Assembly: GCF_001746295.1 (NCBI RefSeq)
Contig: NZ_MJAH01000003.1
Span: 554,575 to 618,574 of the forward strand
Direction: 5' to 3'
From: Streptomyces sp. LUP47B
Lineage (GTDB): Bacteria; Actinomycetota; Actinomycetes; Streptomycetales; Streptomycetaceae
DNA length: 64,000 bases
The notes beneath the pieces are model-generated. The model did not search any database. It was not told where the DNA came from and saw nothing but the letters and a program-made list of their open reading frames with translations. Shown piece after piece: positions 51,548-59,493 of the stretch; the first letter of the stretch is position 1; every line of letters starts with the position of its first letter. A program made the translations under genes and the position numbers.

Positions 51548-51604
51548 CTTCAAATTTGAAGTCGTTCGCCAAGGTACTACCCTCTACTTAAAATTTGATG
51601 AAGG
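51548..51604. promoter_or_regulatory. palindromic operator between binding-protein and MarR genes
   Basis: CTTCAAATTTGAAG at 51548-51561 is a perfect 14-bp palindrome. A degenerate second copy (TTAAAATTTGAT) follows at about 51588, just before the MarR gene's AAGGAGG. The TTCAAATTTGAA core is a typical MarR site. Confidence 0.8.
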
Positions 51605-51614
51605 AGGTGGCGCC

Positions 51615-52073
51615 GTGGGTCACACGCGATGGTTGACCGGCGAGGAGACGCGGGCCTGGATGGCGTTCTTCAGCGCCGCCGCGCTGCTGAACCGGCGCCT
51701 TGACCAGCAGCTGAAGGACGACGCCGACCTGACCCACGTGCAGTACGAAATCCTTGCCAGGCTCTCCGGAGCCGAGGGCCGGGAGCTGCGCATGACGGAA
51801 CTCGCCGAGTCGGTGTACGCCTCCCAGAGCGGCGTGACGTACCAGATCACCCAACTGGAGAAGGCGGGGCTGGTACGGCGCCGGATCTGCCCGAGCGGCC
51901 CTCGTGCCGTGTACGCCGTCCTGACCGACACCGGTTTCGCCACGCTGGAGCGGGCGGCCCCGGGCCACGTGACCGCGGTCCGCGAGCTGCTCATCGACGT
52001 CCTGACCCCCGAGCAGCTCACTGCCTTGGCCGACGGTCTGGGCAGGGCTCGCGACCGCATGCTGGGGCAGTGA
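51615..52073 (+). CDS. MarR family transcriptional regulator
   Basis: A 152-residue winged-helix regulator: LTHVQYEILARLSGAEGRELRMTELAESVYASQSGVTYQITQLEKAGLVRR and the wing CPSGPRAVYAVLTDTG. GTG at 51615 is preceded by AAGGAGG with seven bases spacing. It should repress itself and the divergent solute-binding protein through the palindromes. Confidence 0.88.
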   Translation: MGHTRWLTGEETRAWMAFFSAAALLNRRLDQQLKDDADLTHVQYEILARLSGAEGRELRMTELAESVYASQSGVTYQITQLEKAGLVRRRICPSGPRAVYAVLTDTGFATLERAAPGHVTAVRELLIDVLTPEQLTALADGLGRARDRMLGQ

Positions 52074-52540
52074 GTCGGCACTCGCCACACCTCAGGATGT
52101 GGAGGTCAGCCACGCTGAAGGTGCTGACCTGCGACGGAGGGCGACCCCGACGAGCTCTAGAAGTGCGGCCAGAAGGGTCGCGGGCGGATTCGAGACCCTG
52201 CGGGCCGACTCCGCCGAGCTCGGCTCGTGCGCTGTCTTCCTTCTGCCTATCTCGGTGGGCCGAAAGAGTGCCGATCACCGGACGATGTCCATGGAAGCCC
52301 GGCTATCACAGCGGCTCGGGGCGCTCTGCACGCCGCGGTCTCCCTCACCACTCTGCTTGCCGCGCTGACGTGGAGCGTGACGCTCGGTCAACCACTGGCG
52401 CGGGTCAGGTGCGGCTTCCCGCCAGTCATGGCGCAACTTGAAAACGGTTCTGGCGGCATTTTCGTGAAGAATACGGCAGAGGCGAAACCTTGCGTGAAAG
52501 TGAAGTGCGATCGGTGCGTGGCAGGCCATAGCGTCCTGGG
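52074..52540. other. 467-bp spacer, no gene recognised
   Basis: Only short out-of-style frames are present. The stretch 52430-52520 is lower in GC than its surroundings and probably contains the promoter of the following gene. Confidence 0.4.
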
Positions 52541-53188
52541 ATGAGCAGCTTCAACACGCACCGGAGACGGGTGTACGACGAGGGCCTGCCGACGCGCGTC
52601 CGGCATACGAATCTTCGGTCGTGCCTCGTCCACTTCGCGCCCTACGGCTTCCGGGCCACGTACCACCATCTCTGCCTCAGCGCGGGGATCCCCAAGGATC
52701 TGGAGAAGGATCCGAGCTCGCTCATACGTGCCGTCGAGGAGTTGCACCACGCACGACAGCTCTGGCTCGCCGATGAGCGGGCCTATGCCAACAGTCGCCG
52801 AGCGGACAAAGCGCGTGGCTTTCGGCAAGTGAAACGAGACGAGTCCTGGAGAGGCTGGCAGCGTGGGTGGGGGAACATTGCCTACTGTCCCGAGCCGACG
52901 ATTCATCCCGACGAGCCGCTGCCGGCGGTGGTCGAGCGGGTGCTCCGTTCGTCGGTGGCGCCGGATGAGGCTCCTGTACTGACGTGCCGTGTGTGCGGAA
53001 GCCTGGACGACACCATCGTCTGGTACGACGGTGCCTACCGGATCCATCGGCTGTGCAGGGAATGCGGGGTCAGTCTCGCGGTGCAGCGGGCCGACGGACC
53101 CGACCCGCTGGTGGCGGTCGACCATGCCCGGCAGTGGAAGGAGATCTGGAGGCTGCGCAACGAATCTCCTCGCGGCTGCCCGAGCTGA
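52541..53188 (+). CDS. hypothetical protein with zinc ribbon
   Basis: A 215-residue basic protein of unknown family. The first part is helical (LIRAVEELHHARQLWLADERAYANSRRADKARG). The C-terminal part contains CRVCGSLDDTIVWYDGAYRI followed by CRECG, a CxxC-x(~20)-CxxC zinc ribbon. There is no Shine-Dalgarno at the ATG. GC is lower than in its neighbours, suggesting recent acquisition. The ribbon hints at nucleic-acid binding; nothing more can be said. Confidence 0.6.
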   Translation: MSSFNTHRRRVYDEGLPTRVRHTNLRSCLVHFAPYGFRATYHHLCLSAGIPKDLEKDPSSLIRAVEELHHARQLWLADERAYANSRRADKARGFRQVKRDESWRGWQRGWGNIAYCPEPTIHPDEPLPAVVERVLRSSVAPDEAPVLTCRVCGSLDDTIVWYDGAYRIHRLCRECGVSLAVQRADGPDPLVAVDHARQWKEIWRLRNESPRGCPS

Positions 53189-53629
53189 GTTTTCGGCCGG
53201 GCGGCGGCATCAAGGGCGGGGGAGAACCCGCGGTTCACCAAGGTCGAGAACGGCGCCGGCCGGCTCCGGCCGGGTGGGTGCGTGACGCCGTCGATTTCGG
53301 CGGCGCATGTCACCCGAGGACGCCGGGTGCCGTTGTGCCGGAACGCTTCCGTGCTCGCCGTGACCTGCGGGCCCGCGTGGTCCGTCGGTCGCGGCGGCGC
53401 TGATCGGGTCCGACGGGCCCGTAAGCGGGCCGACCGAACAAGCACAGTCCGAGGCGGCGTCTTCCGCCGGGTTGAGCAAGGCGCCGGTCGAACTGCCGGT
53501 GCCCTTGTGGTGTCCGGTCTGTCCACCGAGGGCTGCAACGCCCCGCCGCAGCCCCAGAGGGCGGTCTTGGAGGGCTTGCAGGTGCAAGACGTCCTGGGAT
53601 GCGTCCGCTTGCAGAACGTGCGGCGCGCT
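53189..53629. other. 440-bp spacer, no gene recognised
   Basis: Open frames on both strands are arginine-rich shadows. No repeat or hairpin stands out. Confidence 0.35.
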
Positions 53630-54232
53630 TCAGCGAGGCAGCAGGACGCTGACCTGCCGTCGAATGTCCTGCACGAGCTCTTCGACGCTCAAGGTGATGT
53701 TCACGCTCGCCGCCATGCTGAGGAACATCACGGCGGACACGATGTGCGCCAGCGTCGCGGCATCGCCCTCTGTGACCCGCTCGTCTCGGCGCAGCACGGC
53801 GGCGATGGCCTCCTCGGCCTGCGCGGCGATGGCGAGTGCTTCGCCGTGCCGGGGCTCCTCGGGGTCGCCGAAGACCGCCTCTCGCATGTAGGTGCGTCCG
53901 TTGTCGATCTGGGTGCGGTTGCACTCCACGATCGGCCGGACGATCGCCAGTACCGCGTCGAGCACGCCCGGGGTGGTCTCGGCTTCCGCCCGGCCCCGGG
54001 CGAGTGATTCGGCGTACTTGACGTTCTGCACGAGCAGGAGAAGTTCGCCCTTGGTCTTGGCATACAGGAACAGTGTCCCGGTGCCGATGTCGGCCTTGTC
54101 GGCGATCTGCTGGGTCGTGACCTCGTCCACGCCGCGTTCGGCGAACAGCTCGCTCGCGGCGGCAATGATGCGCTCGAGTTTGTCCCGCTTGTTCCGCTCG
54201 CGCCGTCCGGTCGGCTGGGAGGCGAGAGACAT
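53630..54232 (-). CDS. TetR family transcriptional regulator
   Basis: A 200-residue regulator: RDKLERIIAAASELFAERGVDEVTTQQIADKADIGTGTLFLYAKTKGELLLLVQNVKYA. The effector domain contains NGRTYMREAVFGDPEEPRHGEAL. It is paralogous to the TetR at 58.3 kb (both share GRRER, VTTQQ, GTL-LYA-TK-ELL and EN/DNGRTY). GGAGGGCACCGCC precedes the ATG at 54232. Divergent to an SDR gene; the imperfect palindrome CTGACTAGACTCAG at 54257-54270 is a candidate operator. Confidence 0.87.
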   Translation of the reverse strand: MSLASQPTGRRERNKRDKLERIIAAASELFAERGVDEVTTQQIADKADIGTGTLFLYAKTKGELLLLVQNVKYAESLARGRAEAETTPGVLDAVLAIVRPIVECNRTQIDNGRTYMREAVFGDPEEPRHGEALAIAAQAEEAIAAVLRRDERVTEGDAATLAHIVSAVMFLSMAASVNITLSVEELVQDIRRQVSVLLPR

Positions 54233-54407
54233 GGCGGTGCCCTCCGGGAATAGATTCTGACTAGACTCAGTTGTGAACGTAGTCATTAACGTGTCGGCTC
54301 GAAAGTGTCTTCGCTCATGCTCCCACAGCCGGGAGCGGAGCCATTGCTCTCTCCGTGCGGAGCGATGGCGCCGACCGCGCGCTTCGTACCCCTTGAAAGG
54401 AACGCCC

Positions 54408-55121
54408 ATGCCCTCCCTCAACGGAGCAGTCGTCTTGGTCACCGGAGCGAACGGCGGCCTCGGAACCCACTTCGTCCACGACGCCCTGGCTCGCGGAGCC
54501 ACCAAGGTCTACGCCACCGCCCGTTCCCCCCGGACCTGGGACGATGAGCGCATCGTCCCCCTCACGCTCGATGTCACCGATCCCGCGTCGATCGACGCGG
54601 CTGTCGCCGCCGCGCCGGACGTCACCATGCTCATCAACAACGCGGGCGCGGTCCCGCCGAGCGCGAGCCTGTTCGACGTCAGCGAGGCAGACATCCGGGG
54701 GAACATGGAGACGAACTTCTTCGGCCCCGTCTTCCTCGCCCGCGCCTTCGCACCGATCCTCGCCGCCAAGCCGGATTCGCTCCTCGTCGACGTGCACTCC
54801 GTTGCCAGCTGGTACGCCTTCGGCGGCGTCTACAGCGCGTCCAAGGCCGCACTGTGGTCGGCCACCAACTCTTTGCGCATCGAGCTCGCGCCCAAGGGCG
54901 TCCACGTGACGGGGGTGCACATGGGTTATGTCGACACCCCTATGGCCGAGCACGCCGAAGGCCCCAAGTTGCTGCCGGGAGAGCTGGTGACCACGGTCTA
55001 CGACGCCGTCGAGGCCGGCGCGTACGAGGTCCTGGCCGACGAGTTGACCGTGCAGGTGAAGTCGGCCCTGAGCGGCCCGGTCGAGGCGCTCTACCCGGAC
55101 CTGCAGAGCACGAACGCCTGA
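54408..55121 (+). CDS. SDR family oxidoreductase
   Basis: A 237-residue SDR: VTGANGGLGTHFVHDALARG, MLINNAGAVPPSAS, Ser in VDVHSVASWYAFGGVYSASK, whose YSASK is catalytic. It resembles SDRs of the hopanoid- or steroid-like group with a short C-terminus. GAAAGGAACGCCC precedes the ATG; the longer upstream frame lies in the divergent promoter region. Probably controlled by the adjacent TetR. Confidence 0.86.
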   Translation: MPSLNGAVVLVTGANGGLGTHFVHDALARGATKVYATARSPRTWDDERIVPLTLDVTDPASIDAAVAAAPDVTMLINNAGAVPPSASLFDVSEADIRGNMETNFFGPVFLARAFAPILAAKPDSLLVDVHSVASWYAFGGVYSASKAALWSATNSLRIELAPKGVHVTGVHMGYVDTPMAEHAEGPKLLPGELVTTVYDAVEAGAYEVLADELTVQVKSALSGPVEALYPDLQSTNA

Positions 55122-55296
55122 GTTTGTTCTGCGGCCCCGACATGGTCCTTTCACGTCGGTCCATGGCGTTCGAGCGGCTGGCCGGCGTCGAGGAGGTGTG
55201 CGCCGCCACGATCGTCGGGTCGCCGCGATGGTGGCCCCCCGACAGACGAGCACCGCCGCAGCATCTGCTGCGTCGGTGCTCGCTTCGTGATGGGGG

Positions 55297-56127
55297 TCAG
55301 AGTTGCTGGTTGGCAAGGCCGATGTAGTGCCCGAGGCGGTACTCGAAGTCGATGCCCGCCTGCTCGACGAAGGCCTGCGTGCCGACGGCGCGGACGAGGA
55401 ACCCGGGGAGGGCGAGGGAGTGGGCGAACTCGCCGTAGGCGGCGACCAGATCCTCGTCCGGGGGCAGGGATGCCCGGTTGATCTGGGCTTTGGCCGAGGC
55501 GAGTGAGGTGCGGTCGAAGGAGGCGAGCCGGCCGACGATCGTGTCGACGAAGCCGTCGAGTTCGCTGTCGGGGAGGGCACGGGTGATCCAGCCCCAGCGT
55601 TCGGCGGTGTCGGCGTCGTAGTCGTCGCTGGTGAGGATGGCTTCGAGGGCGCGGTCGCGCCCGATGGCCCGGGGGAGGCGTTCGGTGCCGCCACCGCCGG
55701 GGAGCAGTCCGCTGCCGACCTCCGGCTGCCCGAAGATCGCCTTCTCCCGGCTGGCGTACCGCAGATCGAGGGCCAGGGCGAGCTCGTTCCCGCCGCCGCG
55801 GGTGCGCCCACGGATGGCCGCGATGGTTATGTAGGGCGCTTTGGAGAGTGCCAGGACCAGGTTCGTCCAGGCCGGCACCTCGTTCTCGTCCTCGGGGGCG
55901 GGGAAGTCGGCGGCGGCGGCCAGGTCGAAGTGGTTGTAGAAGAAGTCGGGGGTGGCGCTGTCGAACACCACGACCTGGATGTCCGGGTCGGTGGCCAGCT
56001 TCTCGACGATCTCGGTGAGGCGCAGGACGGTCTCGCCGACGATGAGGTTGACGGGCGGGTTGGCGAAGGTGATCTTCGCGACCTGGGGTGAGCTGCGCTC
56101 GTAGTGGATGGTGCTCTGCTCGCTCAT
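55297..56127 (-). CDS. enoyl-CoA hydratase/isomerase family protein
   Basis: A 276-residue crotonase-fold protein: KITFANPPVNLIVGETVLRL, oxyanion loop IAAIRGRTRGGGNELALALD, and the catalytic Glu in FGQPEVGSGLLPGGGGTERL. The usual AxAAGAD (first oxyanion) strand is replaced by FFYNHFDLAAAADF. GGAG seven bases before the ATG. It is likely part of a minus-strand operon with the upstream EthD-like pseudogene and hydrolase. Confidence 0.86.
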   Translation of the reverse strand: MSEQSTIHYERSSPQVAKITFANPPVNLIVGETVLRLTEIVEKLATDPDIQVVVFDSATPDFFYNHFDLAAAADFPAPEDENEVPAWTNLVLALSKAPYITIAAIRGRTRGGGNELALALDLRYASREKAIFGQPEVGSGLLPGGGGTERLPRAIGRDRALEAILTSDDYDADTAERWGWITRALPDSELDGFVDTIVGRLASFDRTSLASAKAQINRASLPPDEDLVAAYGEFAHSLALPGFLVRAVGTQAFVEQAGIDFEYRLGHYIGLANQQL

Positions 56128-56255
56128 GGTCTGGCTCCAGATGTGTGATGGGTGTCGACGGCCGAAGGGGCGTCAGGGGGAGGGAGGCTTGGGGGATGGG
56201 GAGGCATGGGGGATTGCCGAGCAGGTCCGGCGGCTCTGCTGCCGGCCGTTGTCGC

Positions 56256-56938
56256 TCACTCCTGGTAGTGCGGGACGATGTCGCCGTTCTTGACGTAGGT
56301 GAGGGCGGCGGCGACGTCGTAGGCGTGGATCGCGGAGACCAGAGGTGCCGGCCGGCTGGACTGGTCCTGGATCACGTGGCCGGTGAAGAAGGCGTCCCGT
56401 GCCGCGGTGTCGGGGGAACTCGAGGGTGAGCGAGGCGTGGAAGCGCTGGTCGTGGGGTTGTCGTGGGCGACGTTCGGGGTGTCCTACAGCTTTTGGATCC
56501 AGGGCAGGAGCGTCTGTGTACGCAGTTCCTTCAGCACTCCGGTGCCGGCGACTGCGCGGGCGAGCTGCTTCTTGACGAACTTCCGGGACACACCCGCGCC
56601 GACCCGTCCTTGCGGCGCAGACAGACGAGGACGAGGGCACCGACCTTCTCGCCCGGGCCTGCGACGTCGTACCAGCGGGACGAGTTCGGCGGGCCGCCGT
56701 AGAGCAGGGTGCGACGGAACACGTTGATCTCGTCCGCGTAGGCACCCGAGTTGTGCTCGGCGAGGTGGATCTGGCGGTACTCCTCCAGGCCCGGGCTGGC
56801 GGAGATGATCCCCGAGTGCGGGCCTTTCCAGTGGTCCATGCCGGTCTGGCGGGGCGGGTCGGTGCGCATCCACAACAGGATCGAGCAGGTGAGGTGCTTC
56901 TTGACAGCCAGTTGCACGGCGCTTGCTGGCATGCTCAT
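56256..56938 (-). pseudogene. EthD/dimeric alpha-beta-barrel protein, broken
   Basis: The start is normal (GAGGAGGGCAACACC then ATG, MSMPASAVQLAVKKHLTCSI). The first domain reads MDHWKGPHSGIISASPGLEEYRQIHLAEH, a typical EthD-like segment. Near 56600 the frame shifts and continues FVKKQLARAVAGTGVLKELRTQ. It then meets an in-frame TAG after WIQKL near 56480 and resumes PNVAHDNP to IHAYDVAAALTYVKNGDIVPHYQE. One frameshift and one nonsense codon make it inactive unless recoded. Confidence 0.7.
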
Positions 56939-56985
56939 GGTGTTGCCCTCCTCTCCCTGGCCGACTCTTCCCCCCCAGACGGTGG

Positions 56986-57858
56986 TCATCGGGCGAGGAA
57001 CTCGACCGCGAACGGGGCGAACTCGTCGTAGTACTGGAAGATGCCGCCGTGACCGGAGTCGGGGTAGATGATCAGCTCGCTGCCCTTGATGCGCCGGTGC
57101 AGGTCCTCGGAGAGGACCGAGGGGACCATGCGGTCGTTGTCGCCGTTGGCGATCAGCGTCGGGTGGGTGATCTTCGACAGGTCGTCCGGGGTGGAGCGCC
57201 CCCACTTCGTGATCGCCTTCAGCTGCGTCTGGAACGCCTTGAACTTGATCTTCGCGTCGCGGTCGACGGTGCGCTCCTTGAGCCGGTTGACGAACGCGCG
57301 AGCGGCGGCCTTGCCGGTGGAGTTGCGGTTGAAGAAGAGGAACTCCTTGGGGTCCGACCGGGTCAGGGTGGCTCGCAGCGTGTCCCAGTACGTGGTGGCG
57401 ACAACCTTGTCGATGTCCTTGCCGCCCTTGGGCCCGGTGCCGGTGAGGACAAGCTTGCGGATGAGCTCGGGGTGCTTCACCACCAGCGCCTGGGCGACCA
57501 TGCCGCCGAGGGAGAACGAGAAGACGTCGACCTTGTCGAACCCGAGCGCCTTGATGAAGGTGTAGGCATCGTCGGCCATGGCCTCGACACTGTCCGGCAC
57601 CTGGCCTGTCGACGCCCCGACACCGCGGTTGTCGAAGGCGATGACGTGACGGCCCTTGGCGATGGGGTCGATGATGCGCGGGTCCCAGTTGTCCAGGGTC
57701 GCGGCGAGGTGGACGAAGAAGACGACGGGAATGCCGCCCTTGGGTCCCAGCTCGCGGTAGGCGTAGGTGACGCCGCCGGCGGTGATGGTGCGGGCCGGGG
57801 CTTTCGCGTAGGAGGTGATGACGGATTCGTTCGGGGTGCCAGTGCCGTTGGTGCTCAT
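56986..57858 (-). CDS. alpha/beta hydrolase (paralogue of the 42-kb gene)
   Basis: A 290-residue alpha/beta hydrolase: Ser116 in SFSLGGM, acid in NGDNDRM, His in DSGHGGIFQY. Shares long stretches with the hydrolase at 42.0-42.9 kb. AAGGAAAACCCTC precedes the ATG at 57858; the residues upstream belong to a different relic. First gene of a minus-strand module with the EthD-like pseudogene and enoyl-CoA hydratase. Confidence 0.86.
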   Translation of the reverse strand: MSTNGTGTPNESVITSYAKAPARTITAGGVTYAYRELGPKGGIPVVFFVHLAATLDNWDPRIIDPIAKGRHVIAFDNRGVGASTGQVPDSVEAMADDAYTFIKALGFDKVDVFSFSLGGMVAQALVVKHPELIRKLVLTGTGPKGGKDIDKVVATTYWDTLRATLTRSDPKEFLFFNRNSTGKAAARAFVNRLKERTVDRDAKIKFKAFQTQLKAITKWGRSTPDDLSKITHPTLIANGDNDRMVPSVLSEDLHRRIKGSELIIYPDSGHGGIFQYYDEFAPFAVEFLAR

Positions 57859-57999
57859 GAGGGTTTTCCTTGCTCGTTTGGTGTCGGGGGGCCGGGCCGC
57901 CCGTCGCGGTCGGGGGGGTGGATGTCGGGGGTGATCAATGGCCTCGCCTCGGGATGCCGCCCTTGGACACGACTGCAGCCCGTGCCCGTCTGGTCCGAA

Positions 58000-58170
58000 A
58001 CCGGGCACCGTTCCCACGGCCGACCGGACCACCTCTTGGTCGACGAGCGCGATGATCTGGCGAGACCGGTGGTCGGCGGTGTGCATGAACAGGAACTCGT
58101 ACGTCACGTCGAGCTGCTCCGCCCGCTTACGGATCTTGCCGCTGAGGCTTGCGACGGCCAGACGCGGCAG
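58000..58170 (-). pseudogene. MDR (quinone reductase-like) C-terminal remnant
   Basis: Directly upstream of the hydrolase and in an open frame with it: VASLSGKIRKRAEQLDVTYEFLFM, then IIALVDQEVVRSAVGTVPGF. This is the penultimate part of zinc-binding or quinone-reductase MDR proteins (LGVxYxFLFMxxDGxxLxxxxxLVExGxIRPVxDxVFPF). The Rossmann domain and the last strands are gone. Confidence 0.55.
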
Positions 58171-58252
58171 TCATGTCAGTTGTTCAGGTATGCCCGGGTG
58201 GGGCCCCGTCTGCGGAATGCCTTCCCCAGGTCTCTCTCCACTCGACCAAGCC

Positions 58253-58287
58253 GAGTATACTCAATTATGAGTGGATTCAGAATTCTG
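58253..58287. promoter_or_regulatory. cluster of palindromes before TetR gene
   Basis: GAGTATACTC (58253-58262) and CAGAATTCTG (58278-58287) are perfect 10-bp palindromes, and CTCA-ATTA-TGAG (58260-58271) overlaps the first. They end 19 bases before the ATG at 58307, with the ribosome site after them. TCAGAAT also occurs, inverted, before the paralogous TetR gene at 54.2 kb. Confidence 0.7.
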
Positions 58288-58306
58288 TCAAGGGAGGGGA
58301 CGCTTC

Positions 58307-58930
58307 ATGGGACGCGGTCAGATGCCGACAGGGCGCCGAGAACGGGCCAAGAAGGAAAAGATCGAGCGCATCATGACCGCAGCTCGCGAGCTGTTCGCCG
58401 AACACGGCGTCAACGGGGTCACGACGCAGCAGGTCGCCGAGCGTGCCGATGTCGCGATCGGCACCCTGTACCTGTACGCGTCCACGAAGGCGGAGCTGCT
58501 GATCATGGTGCAGAACGACAAGTTCGCCGACGCCATCGACGAGGGCCTCGCTGCCGCGAACGCCGCGTTGGGGCAGGCTCTGCCAGAGCCGGTCGTAGCT
58601 CTCATACGGCCTGTGGTCGCCTGTATCAGGGAGCAGACCGAGAATGGCCGCACGTACTTGCACGAGCTGGTCTTCGGCGATCCGGATGAGCCCTACCGGC
58701 GGGCGGGTCTCGCTCTTTCGGCCCGCCTTGAGGACGCCGTGACCGGCCTGCTCACTCGCGGCGAGTCCATCGACGCCGCCGACGCGGCGACGCTGGCGCG
58801 CGTGGTCACCGCGATCATCCACATCAGCACGACTGCCACCGTGTACCTGCATCGCAGCGACGACGCTGTCCTCGCCGACATTCGCGACCAGATTGACGCC
58901 GCTCTGACAGCCCGTCATCGCGCCGCATGA
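58307..58930 (+). CDS. TetR family transcriptional regulator
   Basis: A 207-residue regulator: KKEKIERIMTAARELFAEHGVNGVTTQQVAERADVAIGTLYLYASTKAELLIMVQND, and ENGRTYLHELVFGDPDEPYRRAGL in the effector domain. Paralogue of the TetR at 53.6 kb. The ATG at 58307 has AGGGAGGGG upstream; an upstream GTG lies inside the operator. Divergent to the hydrolase/EthD/hydratase genes, which it probably controls together with itself. Confidence 0.88.
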   Translation: MGRGQMPTGRRERAKKEKIERIMTAARELFAEHGVNGVTTQQVAERADVAIGTLYLYASTKAELLIMVQNDKFADAIDEGLAAANAALGQALPEPVVALIRPVVACIREQTENGRTYLHELVFGDPDEPYRRAGLALSARLEDAVTGLLTRGESIDAADAATLARVVTAIIHISTTATVYLHRSDDAVLADIRDQIDAALTARHRAA

Positions 58931-59276
58931 CCAACGCGTTCCACGAGCGAACCATCGAACATCAGGCGTCTGGCAGGCTTTTCGCCCCACACCAACATGA
59001 GCAGGAGTCGGCGGACACCTGCTGCCAGTTACTTTGCCCTGCGCCGCCGTCACAGGCCCAGATACTGCGGATGTCCCGCGCGCCCTCCAACGGTCACAGT
59101 GGCTCGGCCTGTTCGCGTCCTGCGGGTCGGCGATCACGGTTCTCCCGCGATCTTGCGATCCATACGGGAGCGTGCCACCGCGCGTGCAGGACGACCCTGC
59201 GAGCTTCGTCCGCAACCCCCGCGCGTACGCCGCCCGGATCCGCGTATGCCTGCGGCGACCTGGGCTTAGCTCGGGG

Positions 59277-59400
59277 GCGAGCGCATCGGCGCCGTCGCCT
59301 CTCTCGTGGACGTCACGGCCGCGGCCGTCCCGCCCAAAAACCCGCTCGGGAAAGTTCCTGCGCAAGACCATGCGCGGCATCGCCGACGGCCGCGGTAAAC
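59277..59400 (+). pseudogene. acyl-CoA synthetase C-terminal remnant
   Basis: GERIGAVASLVDVTAAAVPPK, then in another frame KTRSGKFLRKTMRGIADGRG. This is the end of acetyl/propionyl-type CoA ligases (LPKTRSGKxLRKTMRxIAxG, containing the catalytic lysine). The body is missing. The rest of 58931-59493 shows no recognisable gene. Confidence 0.55.
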
Positions 59401-59493
59401 GGACGACGCGTCCCTGGCCGACGGCGTGCGAGCGCATTCCAGCTGGCTCTGGCCGACACGGCCCGTCGCCCAGGCCAGGCGTACCTTTTGAGT

